64,000 bases of DNA from JANQPA01 sp964628385 (GTDB lineage Bacteria > Bacteroidota > Bacteroidia > Chitinophagales > Saprospiraceae): assembly GCA_964628385.1 (NCBI GenBank), contig CAZVOD010000008.1, positions 1 through 64,000 of the forward strand, in the 5' to 3' direction. Positions 34,200 to 41,970 of this stretch are shown in pieces. Every line of letters begins with the position of its first letter. Positions within the stretch are counted from its first letter, which is position 1. Below the pieces are notes generated by a model. It searched no databases and was not told the DNA's origin. It worked only from the letters and a program-made list of their open reading frames with translations. The position numbers and the translations under genes were made by a program.

Positions 34200-34523
34200 A
34201 ATTCGTGTAGGAAGAAAAACTTTTAATTATACGTACAAGATAACGTCGCAGATATCAGAAAAATTGAACGAAGCTTGCAGTAAATTTACCTAAATAACAG
34301 CCAACTTACTTTTTCGGGGGTAAAAAAGTCATTTGGTCCCGGCATTGGGGGGGAGAAATCTTACCCTGGTTCTTCCCTTTATGGCTTCTTAAGGATGCTA
34401 ACTGAGCATCTCTTAGCGTCATTACTTTTGGTCTGACGATTTAACCTATACCAAAAAGTAAGCCAAACCGATTGATTACTTCGTTGTAATTATAAATTTG
34501 TGACAAACATAACGATTTGATGT

Positions 34524-34552
34524 TTTGTTATTTTCAAAGTCTTTTATCTTTC
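34524..34552 (+). promoter_or_regulatory. Candidate promoter of the ABC exporter gene
   Basis: TTTG at 34524-34527 and TATCTTTC at 34545-34552 are separated by 17 bases, close to the Bacteroidota TTTG / TAnnTTTG arrangement, giving a ~55-base leader before the ATG at 34616. Confidence 0.4.
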
Positions 34553-34615
34553 TACTAGCAATAGGCCCGTGCAAAAAATCAGCCCACGGGAAACTCTGTA
34601 AACCACACAAGAAGC

Positions 34616-36421
34616 ATGGCAAAAAATAGATCAAAACCTACCGACAGCGAAGACAACAAAATCACCAGGGAGCGCTTACAATCTGCCATAAGTATTTTTC
34701 GCTTTATCAGGCCTTACCGGTGGTCCTTTTTCCTGGGCTTATTTTTATTGACGGCTTCCAGTTTGACTTTTATGATATTTCCGGGTGCCGCCGGAGAGAT
34801 GGCTAACGCTGCAAATGGCAGCTCCAAGTTTGATTACACAATAGAACAATACGGAATTTTATTTTTGGTGCTTCTTATCATCCAGGGCGTTTTTTCCTAC
34901 CTGCGTACTGTGTTGTTTGCCAGAGTAAGTGAAAAAGGTATGGCAGATGTACGGAAAGCCCTGTATCAAAAATTGATTACCCAGGATATTCCCTTTTTTG
35001 AATCCAGAAGAATTGGTGAATTAACCAGTCGGGTAACTACTGATGTTGAGCAATTGCAAAGTGCTTTTTCCATTACTTTAGCTGAATTTGTCAGACAGCT
35101 AGTTATATTAATTTCAGGGGTGGCGATTATTGCTTGGCTAGCCCCCAAGTTGTCACTGATTATGCTTTTGACCTTTCCGGTTGTTGTGGTTATCGCTTTT
35201 GTATTTGGTCGATATATCCGACAGATTTCCCAAAAAAGGCAGGATTTACTAGCCGATACAAACACTATTGTTGAAGAGACTTTCCAGTCTTTTAGTGTGG
35301 TCAAATCATTTGCCAATGAGTGGTTTGAGATGTTGCGCTATGGTAAATCAGTAGATAGTGTTGTAAAGATTTCTTTGCGATTTGCCAGAATACGTGGCTT
35401 ATTTTTCATCTTTATCATTTCTGTGCTCTTTGGTACCATTTTCTTTATACTTTGGAGAGGGGCCAAGATGGTAGAATCCGGAGAAATAGCTGTAGGTGAT
35501 TTATTTTCTTTTATCCTGTATACGGGAATAATCGGTGGCGCAATAGGAGGAATAGGCAATTTGTACACGGCCCTGGCCAGTGCAATCGGGGCTACTCAGC
35601 GCGTCCAGAGGATACTGGAGCAAGACTCTGAAGTAAATCCTGATAAGGTTGTATTAAAGCCTGAAGACCGCATCAAAGGAAAGGTAGAGTATAAAGAGGT
35701 CCATTTTTCTTACCCTTCCCGCCCGGATTTAGAGGTTTTAAAGGGTATTGACTTTAAGATAAATGTCGGCCAAAAAGTGGCCTTGGTAGGTAGTAGTGGA
35801 GCCGGTAAGTCTACTATCATACAATTGTTACTACAGTTTTATAAGGTACAACAAGGAGAAATATTAATTGATGGAAAACCAGTAAGTGAATATGACCTGA
35901 GCACTTATCGCCTAAATCTGGGGATAGTACCTCAGGAGGTAATTCTCTTTGGAGGTACCATCAAGGAAAATATCCTTTACGGAAACCCAGATGCTGGTGA
36001 TGAAGCTATTGAATTGGCAGCCAAACAGGCGAATGCCTGGGACTTTATCCAGTCTTTCCCGGATGGGTTGGAGACCGTTGTGGGAGATCGGGGCATTAAA
36101 TTATCGGGCGGTCAGCGCCAGCGGGTAGCTATTGCCAGAGCTATTTTGAGGGATCCGGCCATATTATTACTGGATGAAGCTACCTCCTCTTTAGATGCTG
36201 AATCAGAGAAGCTGGTACAAGATGCTTTGGATAACCTCATGCAGGGACGTACGGCGATCATTATTGCCCATCGCCTAGCCACTATCCGCGATGTAGATTG
36301 CATTTATGTTTTGGATGATGGTAAAATTGTTGAACAGGGAACGCATCAAGAATTATCTATGAAAGAAGATGGTGCTTACAATGTGCTGGCCAAATTACAG
36401 TTTGAATCACAATCTACCTAG
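34616..36421 (+). CDS. ABC exporter, MsbA/BmrA-like (fused membrane and ATPase domains)
   Basis: A 601-residue half-transporter that would work as a homodimer. The membrane domain (~25-325) has six hydrophobic segments. The ATPase domain has Walker A GSSGAGKST (~395), Q-loop IVPQEVILFGGTIKENI, signature LSGGQRQRVAIARAIL (~495), Walker B AILLLDEATSSLD, and switch His in IIAHRLATI. Substrate is unknown; a lipid-flipping role like MsbA is plausible given nearby envelope genes, but drug export is equally possible. Confidence 0.92.
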   Translation: MAKNRSKPTDSEDNKITRERLQSAISIFRFIRPYRWSFFLGLFLLTASSLTFMIFPGAAGEMANAANGSSKFDYTIEQYGILFLVLLIIQGVFSYLRTVLFARVSEKGMADVRKALYQKLITQDIPFFESRRIGELTSRVTTDVEQLQSAFSITLAEFVRQLVILISGVAIIAWLAPKLSLIMLLTFPVVVVIAFVFGRYIRQISQKRQDLLADTNTIVEETFQSFSVVKSFANEWFEMLRYGKSVDSVVKISLRFARIRGLFFIFIISVLFGTIFFILWRGAKMVESGEIAVGDLFSFILYTGIIGGAIGGIGNLYTALASAIGATQRVQRILEQDSEVNPDKVVLKPEDRIKGKVEYKEVHFSYPSRPDLEVLKGIDFKINVGQKVALVGSSGAGKSTIIQLLLQFYKVQQGEILIDGKPVSEYDLSTYRLNLGIVPQEVILFGGTIKENILYGNPDAGDEAIELAAKQANAWDFIQSFPDGLETVVGDRGIKLSGGQRQRVAIARAILRDPAILLLDEATSSLDAESEKLVQDALDNLMQGRTAIIIAHRLATIRDVDCIYVLDDGKIVEQGTHQELSMKEDGAYNVLAKLQFESQST

Positions 36422-36422
36422 A

Positions 36423-36995
36423 ATGCTTCTGAAGATTGATCCCCTTTTTATAAAGGCAGCCCTGATCGTTTTGGCCTTGTTTGGGTTCATCATTTTATAT
36501 GTAATGGAATTTGATCATTTCAATCTTATGATTAATGCTCGCCAGATGATTATTCCGGCTGTTATTACTTTTGGTCTTGCCGGTTTGTTGGCGGCTTATT
36601 TTATCCAGCGCCCTTACAGTGACCTTATCGCAAAAACGCGTATTATTGCTGCCGGGCTTTTATTAGGAATCCTCATCGCTCCCTTCTTTATGAGTGTGAC
36701 TAACCGAATGTTGTCTTTTTCCGAATCAGATTATGTCAATGTAGAATTTGCCAGCCTGGTGCCCTTTTATTCCAGTCGTCTTGGGAAGATAAAGAATGAA
36801 ACCCTGAAGCCTACTGGTTTTTATCTTTTTTTCTACTACAACAATGAATTGATCCGTGTAACTATAAAGGAGGAACTCCCATTTACAGCTGAAGAAGGGG
36901 ATCAGATGCTTTTACCATTACATCGAGGCTTTTGGGGAACTGACTTTATCGTTCCTGGTGAGTTAGCTTCCCAGCTTTTGCTAAAAGAAACCTGA
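36423..36995 (+). CDS. Small polytopic membrane protein of unknown function
   Basis: From the ATG at 36423, one base after the ABC exporter stop, this gives a 190-residue protein; the frame opens 54 bases earlier inside the exporter but without purpose. Three hydrophobic segments lie in the first ~95 residues (FIKAALIVLALFGFIILYV, MIIPAVITFGLAGLLAAYF, IIAAGLLLGILIAPFFMSV), followed by a soluble ~90-residue domain ending in LLPLHRGFWGTDFIV. The tight spacing implies co-transcription with the exporter. I do not recognise the family. Confidence 0.65.
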   Translation: MLLKIDPLFIKAALIVLALFGFIILYVMEFDHFNLMINARQMIIPAVITFGLAGLLAAYFIQRPYSDLIAKTRIIAAGLLLGILIAPFFMSVTNRMLSFSESDYVNVEFASLVPFYSSRLGKIKNETLKPTGFYLFFYYNNELIRVTIKEELPFTAEEGDQMLLPLHRGFWGTDFIVPGELASQLLLKET

Positions 36996-37031
36996 TTTTG
37001 AATTTTTCCTCATTTATTTCCATCTTCCATT

Positions 37032-37039
37032 TATATTTG
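37032..37039 (+). promoter_or_regulatory. Candidate -7 element of murB
   Basis: TATATTTG fits the TAnnTTTG consensus and lies 37 bases before the murB ATG at 37077. No convincing -33 box at the expected spacing. Confidence 0.35.
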
Positions 37040-37076
37040 CCGCTTTAACGTTTTGAAATTTGTCAAACCACCCAAC

Positions 37077-38072
37077 ATGACTGCTATTTCTCTAAAATCA
37101 TTCAACACTTTTCAGGTCGATGCACCTGCTTCCTCCCTTATTAGGATAGAAGATGAAATACAACTGATGGACGTTATTCGCAGCAATGTGGATATTCAGC
37201 TGATTCTTGGCGGAGGCAGCAATATCCTTTTTTCTGGACAGCCAGTGGGTATAGTTTTGAAAAATGATATCAGGGGAATGCGCGTGATGGAAGAAAATGA
37301 TAATCACGTCATTGTGGAGACCGGAGGAGGAGAAATATGGCATGAGCTTGTAGAATGGGCCGTAGAAAAAGGCTTTGGTGGCATAGAGAATCTGGCGCTT
37401 ATCCCTGGCACAGTAGGGGCTGCTCCCATACAGAATATTGGTGCTTATGGTGTGGAATTAAAAGATGTATTTTACACTCTGGATGCCATCAAGATGAGTA
37501 CTGGACAACTGCATACTTTTGATTTGGAAGCCTGTCAGTTTGCTTATCGGGATTCTTTTTTCAAGAGAAATCCGGGAGCTTATTTTATAGCCAGAGTTAG
37601 GTTGAAGCTTTTCAAAAAACACCGCCTTCATCTGACTTACGGGGCCATCAACAAGACACTGGAAGAGATGGGAGTCCAACAACCACGCATAGAAGACGTC
37701 AGCCGGGCGGTGATAAAGATCAGAAGGTCTAAATTACCTGATCCCAAAGTAATAGGTAATGCAGGTAGTTTTTTTAAGAATCCAGTTGTTTCAAAGCGCC
37801 AATTTGAAGAACTGCTGTACCAATTTCCCAATCTGGTGTATTATTCAATGGAGGATGGTTCATACAAGATTCCTGCCGGATGGCTAATTGATCAATGTGG
37901 TTTTAAAGGAAAAAGAGAAGGTAATGTAGGATGCTACAAAAATCAGGCCCTGGTTATCGTCAATTATGGGTACGCCACAGGAGTGGAAGTACTGGCCTGG
38001 GCCAATAAGATTGCCGATACAGTCTATCAAAAATACGGAATACGACTGGAGAAAGAGGTGAATGTGGTGTGA
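37077..38072 (+). CDS. murB: UDP-N-acetylenolpyruvoylglucosamine reductase
   Basis: FAD enzyme that reduces UDP-GlcNAc-enolpyruvate to UDP-MurNAc in peptidoglycan precursor synthesis. At 331 residues from ATG 37077 (an earlier TTG at 37053 is less likely) it is a type I MurB: N-terminal SFNTFQVDA, FAD-binding LGGGSNILFS and LALIPGTVGAAPIQNIGAYG, the type I Tyr loop YRDSFFK, the proton-donor Ser in GNAGSFFKNP (~230), and the C-terminal Glu in RLEKEV. Complete motifs argue for an active enzyme. Confidence 0.96.
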   Translation: MTAISLKSFNTFQVDAPASSLIRIEDEIQLMDVIRSNVDIQLILGGGSNILFSGQPVGIVLKNDIRGMRVMEENDNHVIVETGGGEIWHELVEWAVEKGFGGIENLALIPGTVGAAPIQNIGAYGVELKDVFYTLDAIKMSTGQLHTFDLEACQFAYRDSFFKRNPGAYFIARVRLKLFKKHRLHLTYGAINKTLEEMGVQQPRIEDVSRAVIKIRRSKLPDPKVIGNAGSFFKNPVVSKRQFEELLYQFPNLVYYSMEDGSYKIPAGWLIDQCGFKGKREGNVGCYKNQALVIVNYGYATGVEVLAWANKIADTVYQKYGIRLEKEVNVV

Positions 38073-38101
38073 AAATATCTCGGAGGAGCGCGAGTAGGGG
38101 C

Positions 38102-38650
38102 TCAGGCCCGATAGTAGCTCTTATAGTTTTTGAGAAAAACTTTTTTACCCCTGTCTGTCAGGGTGAAGTCTTTAAAGGTCAGCTCTATGCCTTCAAGCTT
38201 TTCCAGTTCTGGCCGTTTGTGGGGGGTGATAATGACCAGTTGAGGACTGTGTTGAAAAAGCTGATAACACAATGGAAAGAGTTGTTCTTCTGGGCAAAGG
38301 TGCATAGCAAAGCTGCAAATGATCGCTGAATACATACCCTTCATTTTGCCTTTTATCACTTCCTCGAATGACCAATTGTAACAAACCTGGTCGATATGCT
38401 GCTCATAAGCTTTTTGTGTGAATGGATCACTGGCCGTAGTACTTGTGTATTCAAGCTCCCGAATGACCTGAGTGACCTCCCCGGAGCCACAACAAAAATC
38501 AAGGGCGGCAGAATAGTCAATCCTGTTCTCATTTTGGACAATCAGTTGTCGGATCTGAGCGAAATGGGGATTGCGATAATCAGCACCCTGGCATCGATAA
38601 TACTGCTCTACTCCTGACTTTTGATATTCATTTCGAATGCCTTTTTGCAT
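38102..38650 (-). CDS. SAM-dependent methyltransferase-like protein
   Basis: A 182-residue protein. ALDFCCGSGEVTQVIRELE (~residues 48-67) is a class I methyltransferase motif I, and the strand-2 acidic residue may be the Asp in TASDPFTQ. The central strand motif SAIICSFAMHLCPEEQLFPL fits the post-motif region. The substrate is unknown; it is shorter than most small-molecule methyltransferases. It is convergent with murB and separated by 29 bp. Confidence 0.72.
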   Translation of the reverse strand: MQKGIRNEYQKSGVEQYYRCQGADYRNPHFAQIRQLIVQNENRIDYSAALDFCCGSGEVTQVIRELEYTSTTASDPFTQKAYEQHIDQVCYNWSFEEVIKGKMKGMYSAIICSFAMHLCPEEQLFPLCYQLFQHSPQLVIITPHKRPELEKLEGIELTFKDFTLTDRGKKVFLKNYKSYYRA

Positions 38651-38746
38651 GATTGATCATTGTGTTGCTGTGTAGGCCCAATCAGAGGCAAGTCTAGAAT
38701 CAAACTTAGGGGTTGAAGCGCTCTGATTACGCCTTTTTTAGCAATT

Positions 38747-39781
38747 CTAGTTATTTTGTTCTTCCTCCAGTTGAGCATCTTTTCTATCGTACCGGAGTAC
38801 TCTTTTTCTACCTTTAAAAGGAACGAAGCGATAAGGCTTTTCATTGAGTGTTCCCAAGAGGGTATCGAGGCTTTCAGTAGTCATGATCAATTGGTTATAC
38901 AAGGCTTCATCTTCTAATAGTTTGCCCAGGGTACCATCACCACTATTGATTTTATCTGCTACTTCTGTAAACGACAGAATCATACCGTCGGCTTTACTCA
39001 GCGTCCCCTGTAATGCTTTTACTGCTGCCAGCGCTTCCTGTAGGGTGGCTTTCAGCTCTCCACTGGAAAGGTCAGCGGTCATCTTTTCGGCATTAGCCAA
39101 GATACTTTTGATGGTGTCATTACTTTCTGCAAGGGTAGTAGATAGTGTATTGAGGTTTTTCAAAGAGCCCTCAATATCACCGGAACTACGGCGCATTAAT
39201 CTATCTAGCTGGGCGGATGATGATTCCAGGTTTTGTAGTGTGGCTTCCATACTTTTGACGCTACGGCCTATACTATTGTCTTCATCTGTAATCGTATTCC
39301 CCAGAGAATCAATAAGGGTTTTGAGGCCTTCATTCACTACGCTGAAATATTCTTCAAACTCTTTTTTGCCTACCATAGAGTTGAGCAAAGAACGCATTTT
39401 ACCCTGCAGAAAATCACCACTCTCTGCACAAGTACCATCTGTGCAATTGTAGTTGAGTAACTCCACGTATTTTCCTCCCATTATACCATCGGATGTAATA
39501 GCTGCTTCCGTTTGCTTGGATATTTTTACATCCGGCTTGATATCCAGTGTGACAATGATGCTTTGATAATCGTCACTAACGCGAATATCAGAAACAAAGC
39601 CAACTTCATAACCACGGATGCGCACCGAAACTGACTTTTGCAGCCCTTCAATGGAGTTATACTTGGCATAGTAAATATTGGAATTAGAAAGGATATTCTT
39701 TCCTTCAATAAAACGATAGCCCCAATAAGCCAGGGCAACGGCTACAATTGCAAGAAGAGCAACTTTAACTTCGTTTGACAT
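38747..39781 (-). CDS. MCE/MlaD-family lipid-transport protein
   Basis: A 344-residue protein with one N-terminal membrane segment (VKVALLAIVAVALAYWGYRF), an MCE domain (~37-115; VSVRIRGYEVGFVSDIRV and GIMGGKYVELLNY) and a long helical region (~150-310) typical of MlaD-like proteins that form hexameric rings linking inner and outer membranes. It is downstream of the amidase gene on the same strand (235-bp gap), a neighbourhood often seen in Bacteroidota. The MlaE/MlaF permease and ATPase are not in the window. Confidence 0.88.
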   Translation of the reverse strand: MSNEVKVALLAIVAVALAYWGYRFIEGKNILSNSNIYYAKYNSIEGLQKSVSVRIRGYEVGFVSDIRVSDDYQSIIVTLDIKPDVKISKQTEAAITSDGIMGGKYVELLNYNCTDGTCAESGDFLQGKMRSLLNSMVGKKEFEEYFSVVNEGLKTLIDSLGNTITDEDNSIGRSVKSMEATLQNLESSSAQLDRLMRRSSGDIEGSLKNLNTLSTTLAESNDTIKSILANAEKMTADLSSGELKATLQEALAAVKALQGTLSKADGMILSFTEVADKINSGDGTLGKLLEDEALYNQLIMTTESLDTLLGTLNEKPYRFVPFKGRKRVLRYDRKDAQLEEEQNN

Positions 39782-40016
39782 ACTAGAAAAATGTTGTTTT
39801 AGGCATGCAAAAATAGATGAATTCAGATACAGATGCCTTATTAACCTGAATTTTCAGAACTGAAATTAATGTTTTCGGAAAAAACTACTTCATTTCCCAA
39901 AAGTAGTGAAAACAAAAGCAGGCCCTGATTAAACTTTTTTAAAACTGTCATCAAAACACTTTCAAGCGGAAGCTGGTTTTAACGGATACCAATTTAAAAG
40001 AAGGAATAGGGTGGTG

Positions 40017-41534
40017 CTATTCACTTTCAAACTCATTCAGGGATATTTTTTCTCCGTTTCGGTAGGCGATTATAAAGGCATCTGTAAAGCCTAAATGCCT
40101 CAACAGACTTCTACCTTCTACTGCTTTTTCAAGGGTTTCAAAGTTTCGGGCCCTGTATTTATAGGAATCGCCATCCACTTCAATTTCTATCTGGTAAGGA
40201 ACATTGGCCCACATCCCTTTCTTAGTATTCAGGGGGGTATTTGAGGCTGCTAGCTGTATAAAGAACTGGTAGGTATCTTCGCCGGAAGACTTTTCCACTA
40301 TTTTTTGTAGCTCCTTTTCCGAAATTTCACCATTCTTATTGCTCACCTTTGGCGGCACTGTACTTCTTTCTGTCTTTTTAACGAACTGTGGTTTTGGCTT
40401 CATATTTTGAGGAACCCTGATTGGCTGGCCTGATTTTATGGTTGTGCTTTTGATAGTAGGAGCTTCTTCGATAGCTTCTTGACGATCAGGAAGAGGCTGT
40501 TCTTCTACCGCTACCATAACGATATCCTGCTTTTTTATCGGGTGGTCTTGCTCCTGTTGAGCAAGAATCTGACCGTTCAATTCATTTTCCACCATCCCTT
40601 TATATTGATCGAACGCAATAGCGATGGCCTGAGCAATAGCGAGTTGTCCGGCATTGGTTTTTAGGAACTGCTCTTCTCTGTAGTTACTCAAAAAGCCGGT
40701 TTCTATCAAAACACTTGGCATCGTCGTTTCCTTTAACACTACAAACCCGGCTTGCTTAACGCCGCGACTCTTCCTTTTGGCATTTTCGTGAAAACTGCTT
40801 TCTACCAATTCTGCAAACAAGATACTTTGTTCTAGGTAGGCATTTTGGAACATGCTGAGCATAATATGCCCTTCTGCCGAGTTGGGGTTGTAGTCGTAAT
40901 TTTTTTCATAATTGTCCTCTAACAAAATAGCATCATTCTCTCTTTTGGCCACATCCAGGTTATGTTCTGCTGTGTGGAGCCCCATTACATAGGTCTCGGA
41001 ACCTCTGACAAAAGAACCGACCGGAAAATAATTACAGTGAATGGAAATAAACAGGTCTGCATCGGCTTTATTAGCAATCCGGGCTCTTTCATACAAAGGA
41101 ATAAAGACATCTTTTTCCCGTGTCATGATAACATTCATTTCAGGGTATTTTTCCTGAATAAAGTTAGCCAGCTTATGAGCCACTGCCAGAGCCAGGTGCT
41201 TTTCCATGGAATTGCCACCCCGGCAGCCGGAATCGTGGCCACCGTGGCCGGGATCGATTACGATTGTTTCTATTTTTCCCAATTGCTCAAAAGAAAATGA
41301 TGCATTGATGGGGAAATTCTTATCAATTGAAATATTTTTGTACTCCGGTTTTAAAAGAGAAGAACTACAAAAAGCAGTGTGATGACCCGGATGCAGTGTA
41401 TGAGCTTTAGCCATGCCAAATTGTAAGACAGGAGGGGATAAGGTCGGCTGGCTCGCAAATTGAGAATTATTCAATTGTAGAGACGGCAAAAAACACAGAA
41501 TGATCGTTTGAAACAAAGAAGTCACTGTTATCAT
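40017..41534 (-). CDS. N-acetylmuramoyl-L-alanine amidase (Amidase_3) with C-terminal extension
   Basis: Cleaves the bond between MurNAc and the stem peptide of peptidoglycan in the periplasm. 505 residues: N-terminal export signal (~1-18), then the zinc amidase domain (~90-315). Zinc and catalytic residues are visible in VIDPGHGGHDSGCRG (His and, later, Glu of NSMEKHLALAVA), SIHCNYF (second His), and VLIETGFLSN (catalytic Glu). A Pro/Lys/Glu-rich linker leads to a ~90-residue C-terminal domain (TYQFFIQLAASNTPLN..., AFIIAYRNGEKI) that resembles a SPOR domain. The gene diverges from lptD. Confidence 0.92.
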   Translation of the reverse strand: MITVTSLFQTIILCFLPSLQLNNSQFASQPTLSPPVLQFGMAKAHTLHPGHHTAFCSSSLLKPEYKNISIDKNFPINASFSFEQLGKIETIVIDPGHGGHDSGCRGGNSMEKHLALAVAHKLANFIQEKYPEMNVIMTREKDVFIPLYERARIANKADADLFISIHCNYFPVGSFVRGSETYVMGLHTAEHNLDVAKRENDAILLEDNYEKNYDYNPNSAEGHIMLSMFQNAYLEQSILFAELVESSFHENAKRKSRGVKQAGFVVLKETTMPSVLIETGFLSNYREEQFLKTNAGQLAIAQAIAIAFDQYKGMVENELNGQILAQQEQDHPIKKQDIVMVAVEEQPLPDRQEAIEEAPTIKSTTIKSGQPIRVPQNMKPKPQFVKKTERSTVPPKVSNKNGEISEKELQKIVEKSSGEDTYQFFIQLAASNTPLNTKKGMWANVPYQIEIEVDGDSYKYRARNFETLEKAVEGRSLLRHLGFTDAFIIAYRNGEKISLNEFESE

Positions 41535-41970
41535 CTTCTCAAGGTTGCTTTAAGTGTTAAGCTTTACTTTGAATTATTGATCAGGTAGCAAAAAGATGCT
41601 GCTTAAGCTGCTATCAACAAGATTTGGAACGCAAATTTTCCGACAATGTTACGAGCTGTTATGCATTCTTATTGAGATATACTAAAAGCTGCTAATCAAT
41701 ACTTTCTAAGTAGGCGAAACCTATTGAAAGTAAAAAAAATAAGGATCAAGCCTTTGGGAATGTTATTGTTGGCAGGAGTAGTTGCATTGAATAAATAACT
41801 ACCATGCGAATCAAAACTCTGATTAGGTAGTAACTCTGCCAGCCGCAAGACAATTGGTATGAATGAAAAACTGTTTTGGAAGTATTTAGAAAGTTTAATT
41901 TGATTACTATTTACCTTCGCAAAACAAGTCAAAAGAAATAATATTTCATAAAAATAAAGTATTATCTCCA
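41535..41970. other. 436-bp divergent promoter region of amidase and lptD
   Basis: No gene. TACCTTCG at 41912-41919 resembles a -7 element and stands ~50 bp before lptD. A TTTG lies at 41899-41902 but is too close for a standard -33 box. The minus-strand open frame at 41696-42004 runs into lptD and has no coding character. Confidence 0.4.

Larger units (their letters stand above)
33885..34615. other. 731-bp intergenic region with repeat element
   Basis: Divergent region between the barrel gene and the ABC exporter. It contains a family 2 repeat element (33959-34199), a small GATGCT/AGCATC hairpin at 34394-34410, and a candidate promoter before the ABC gene. I see no coding sequence. Confidence 0.6.
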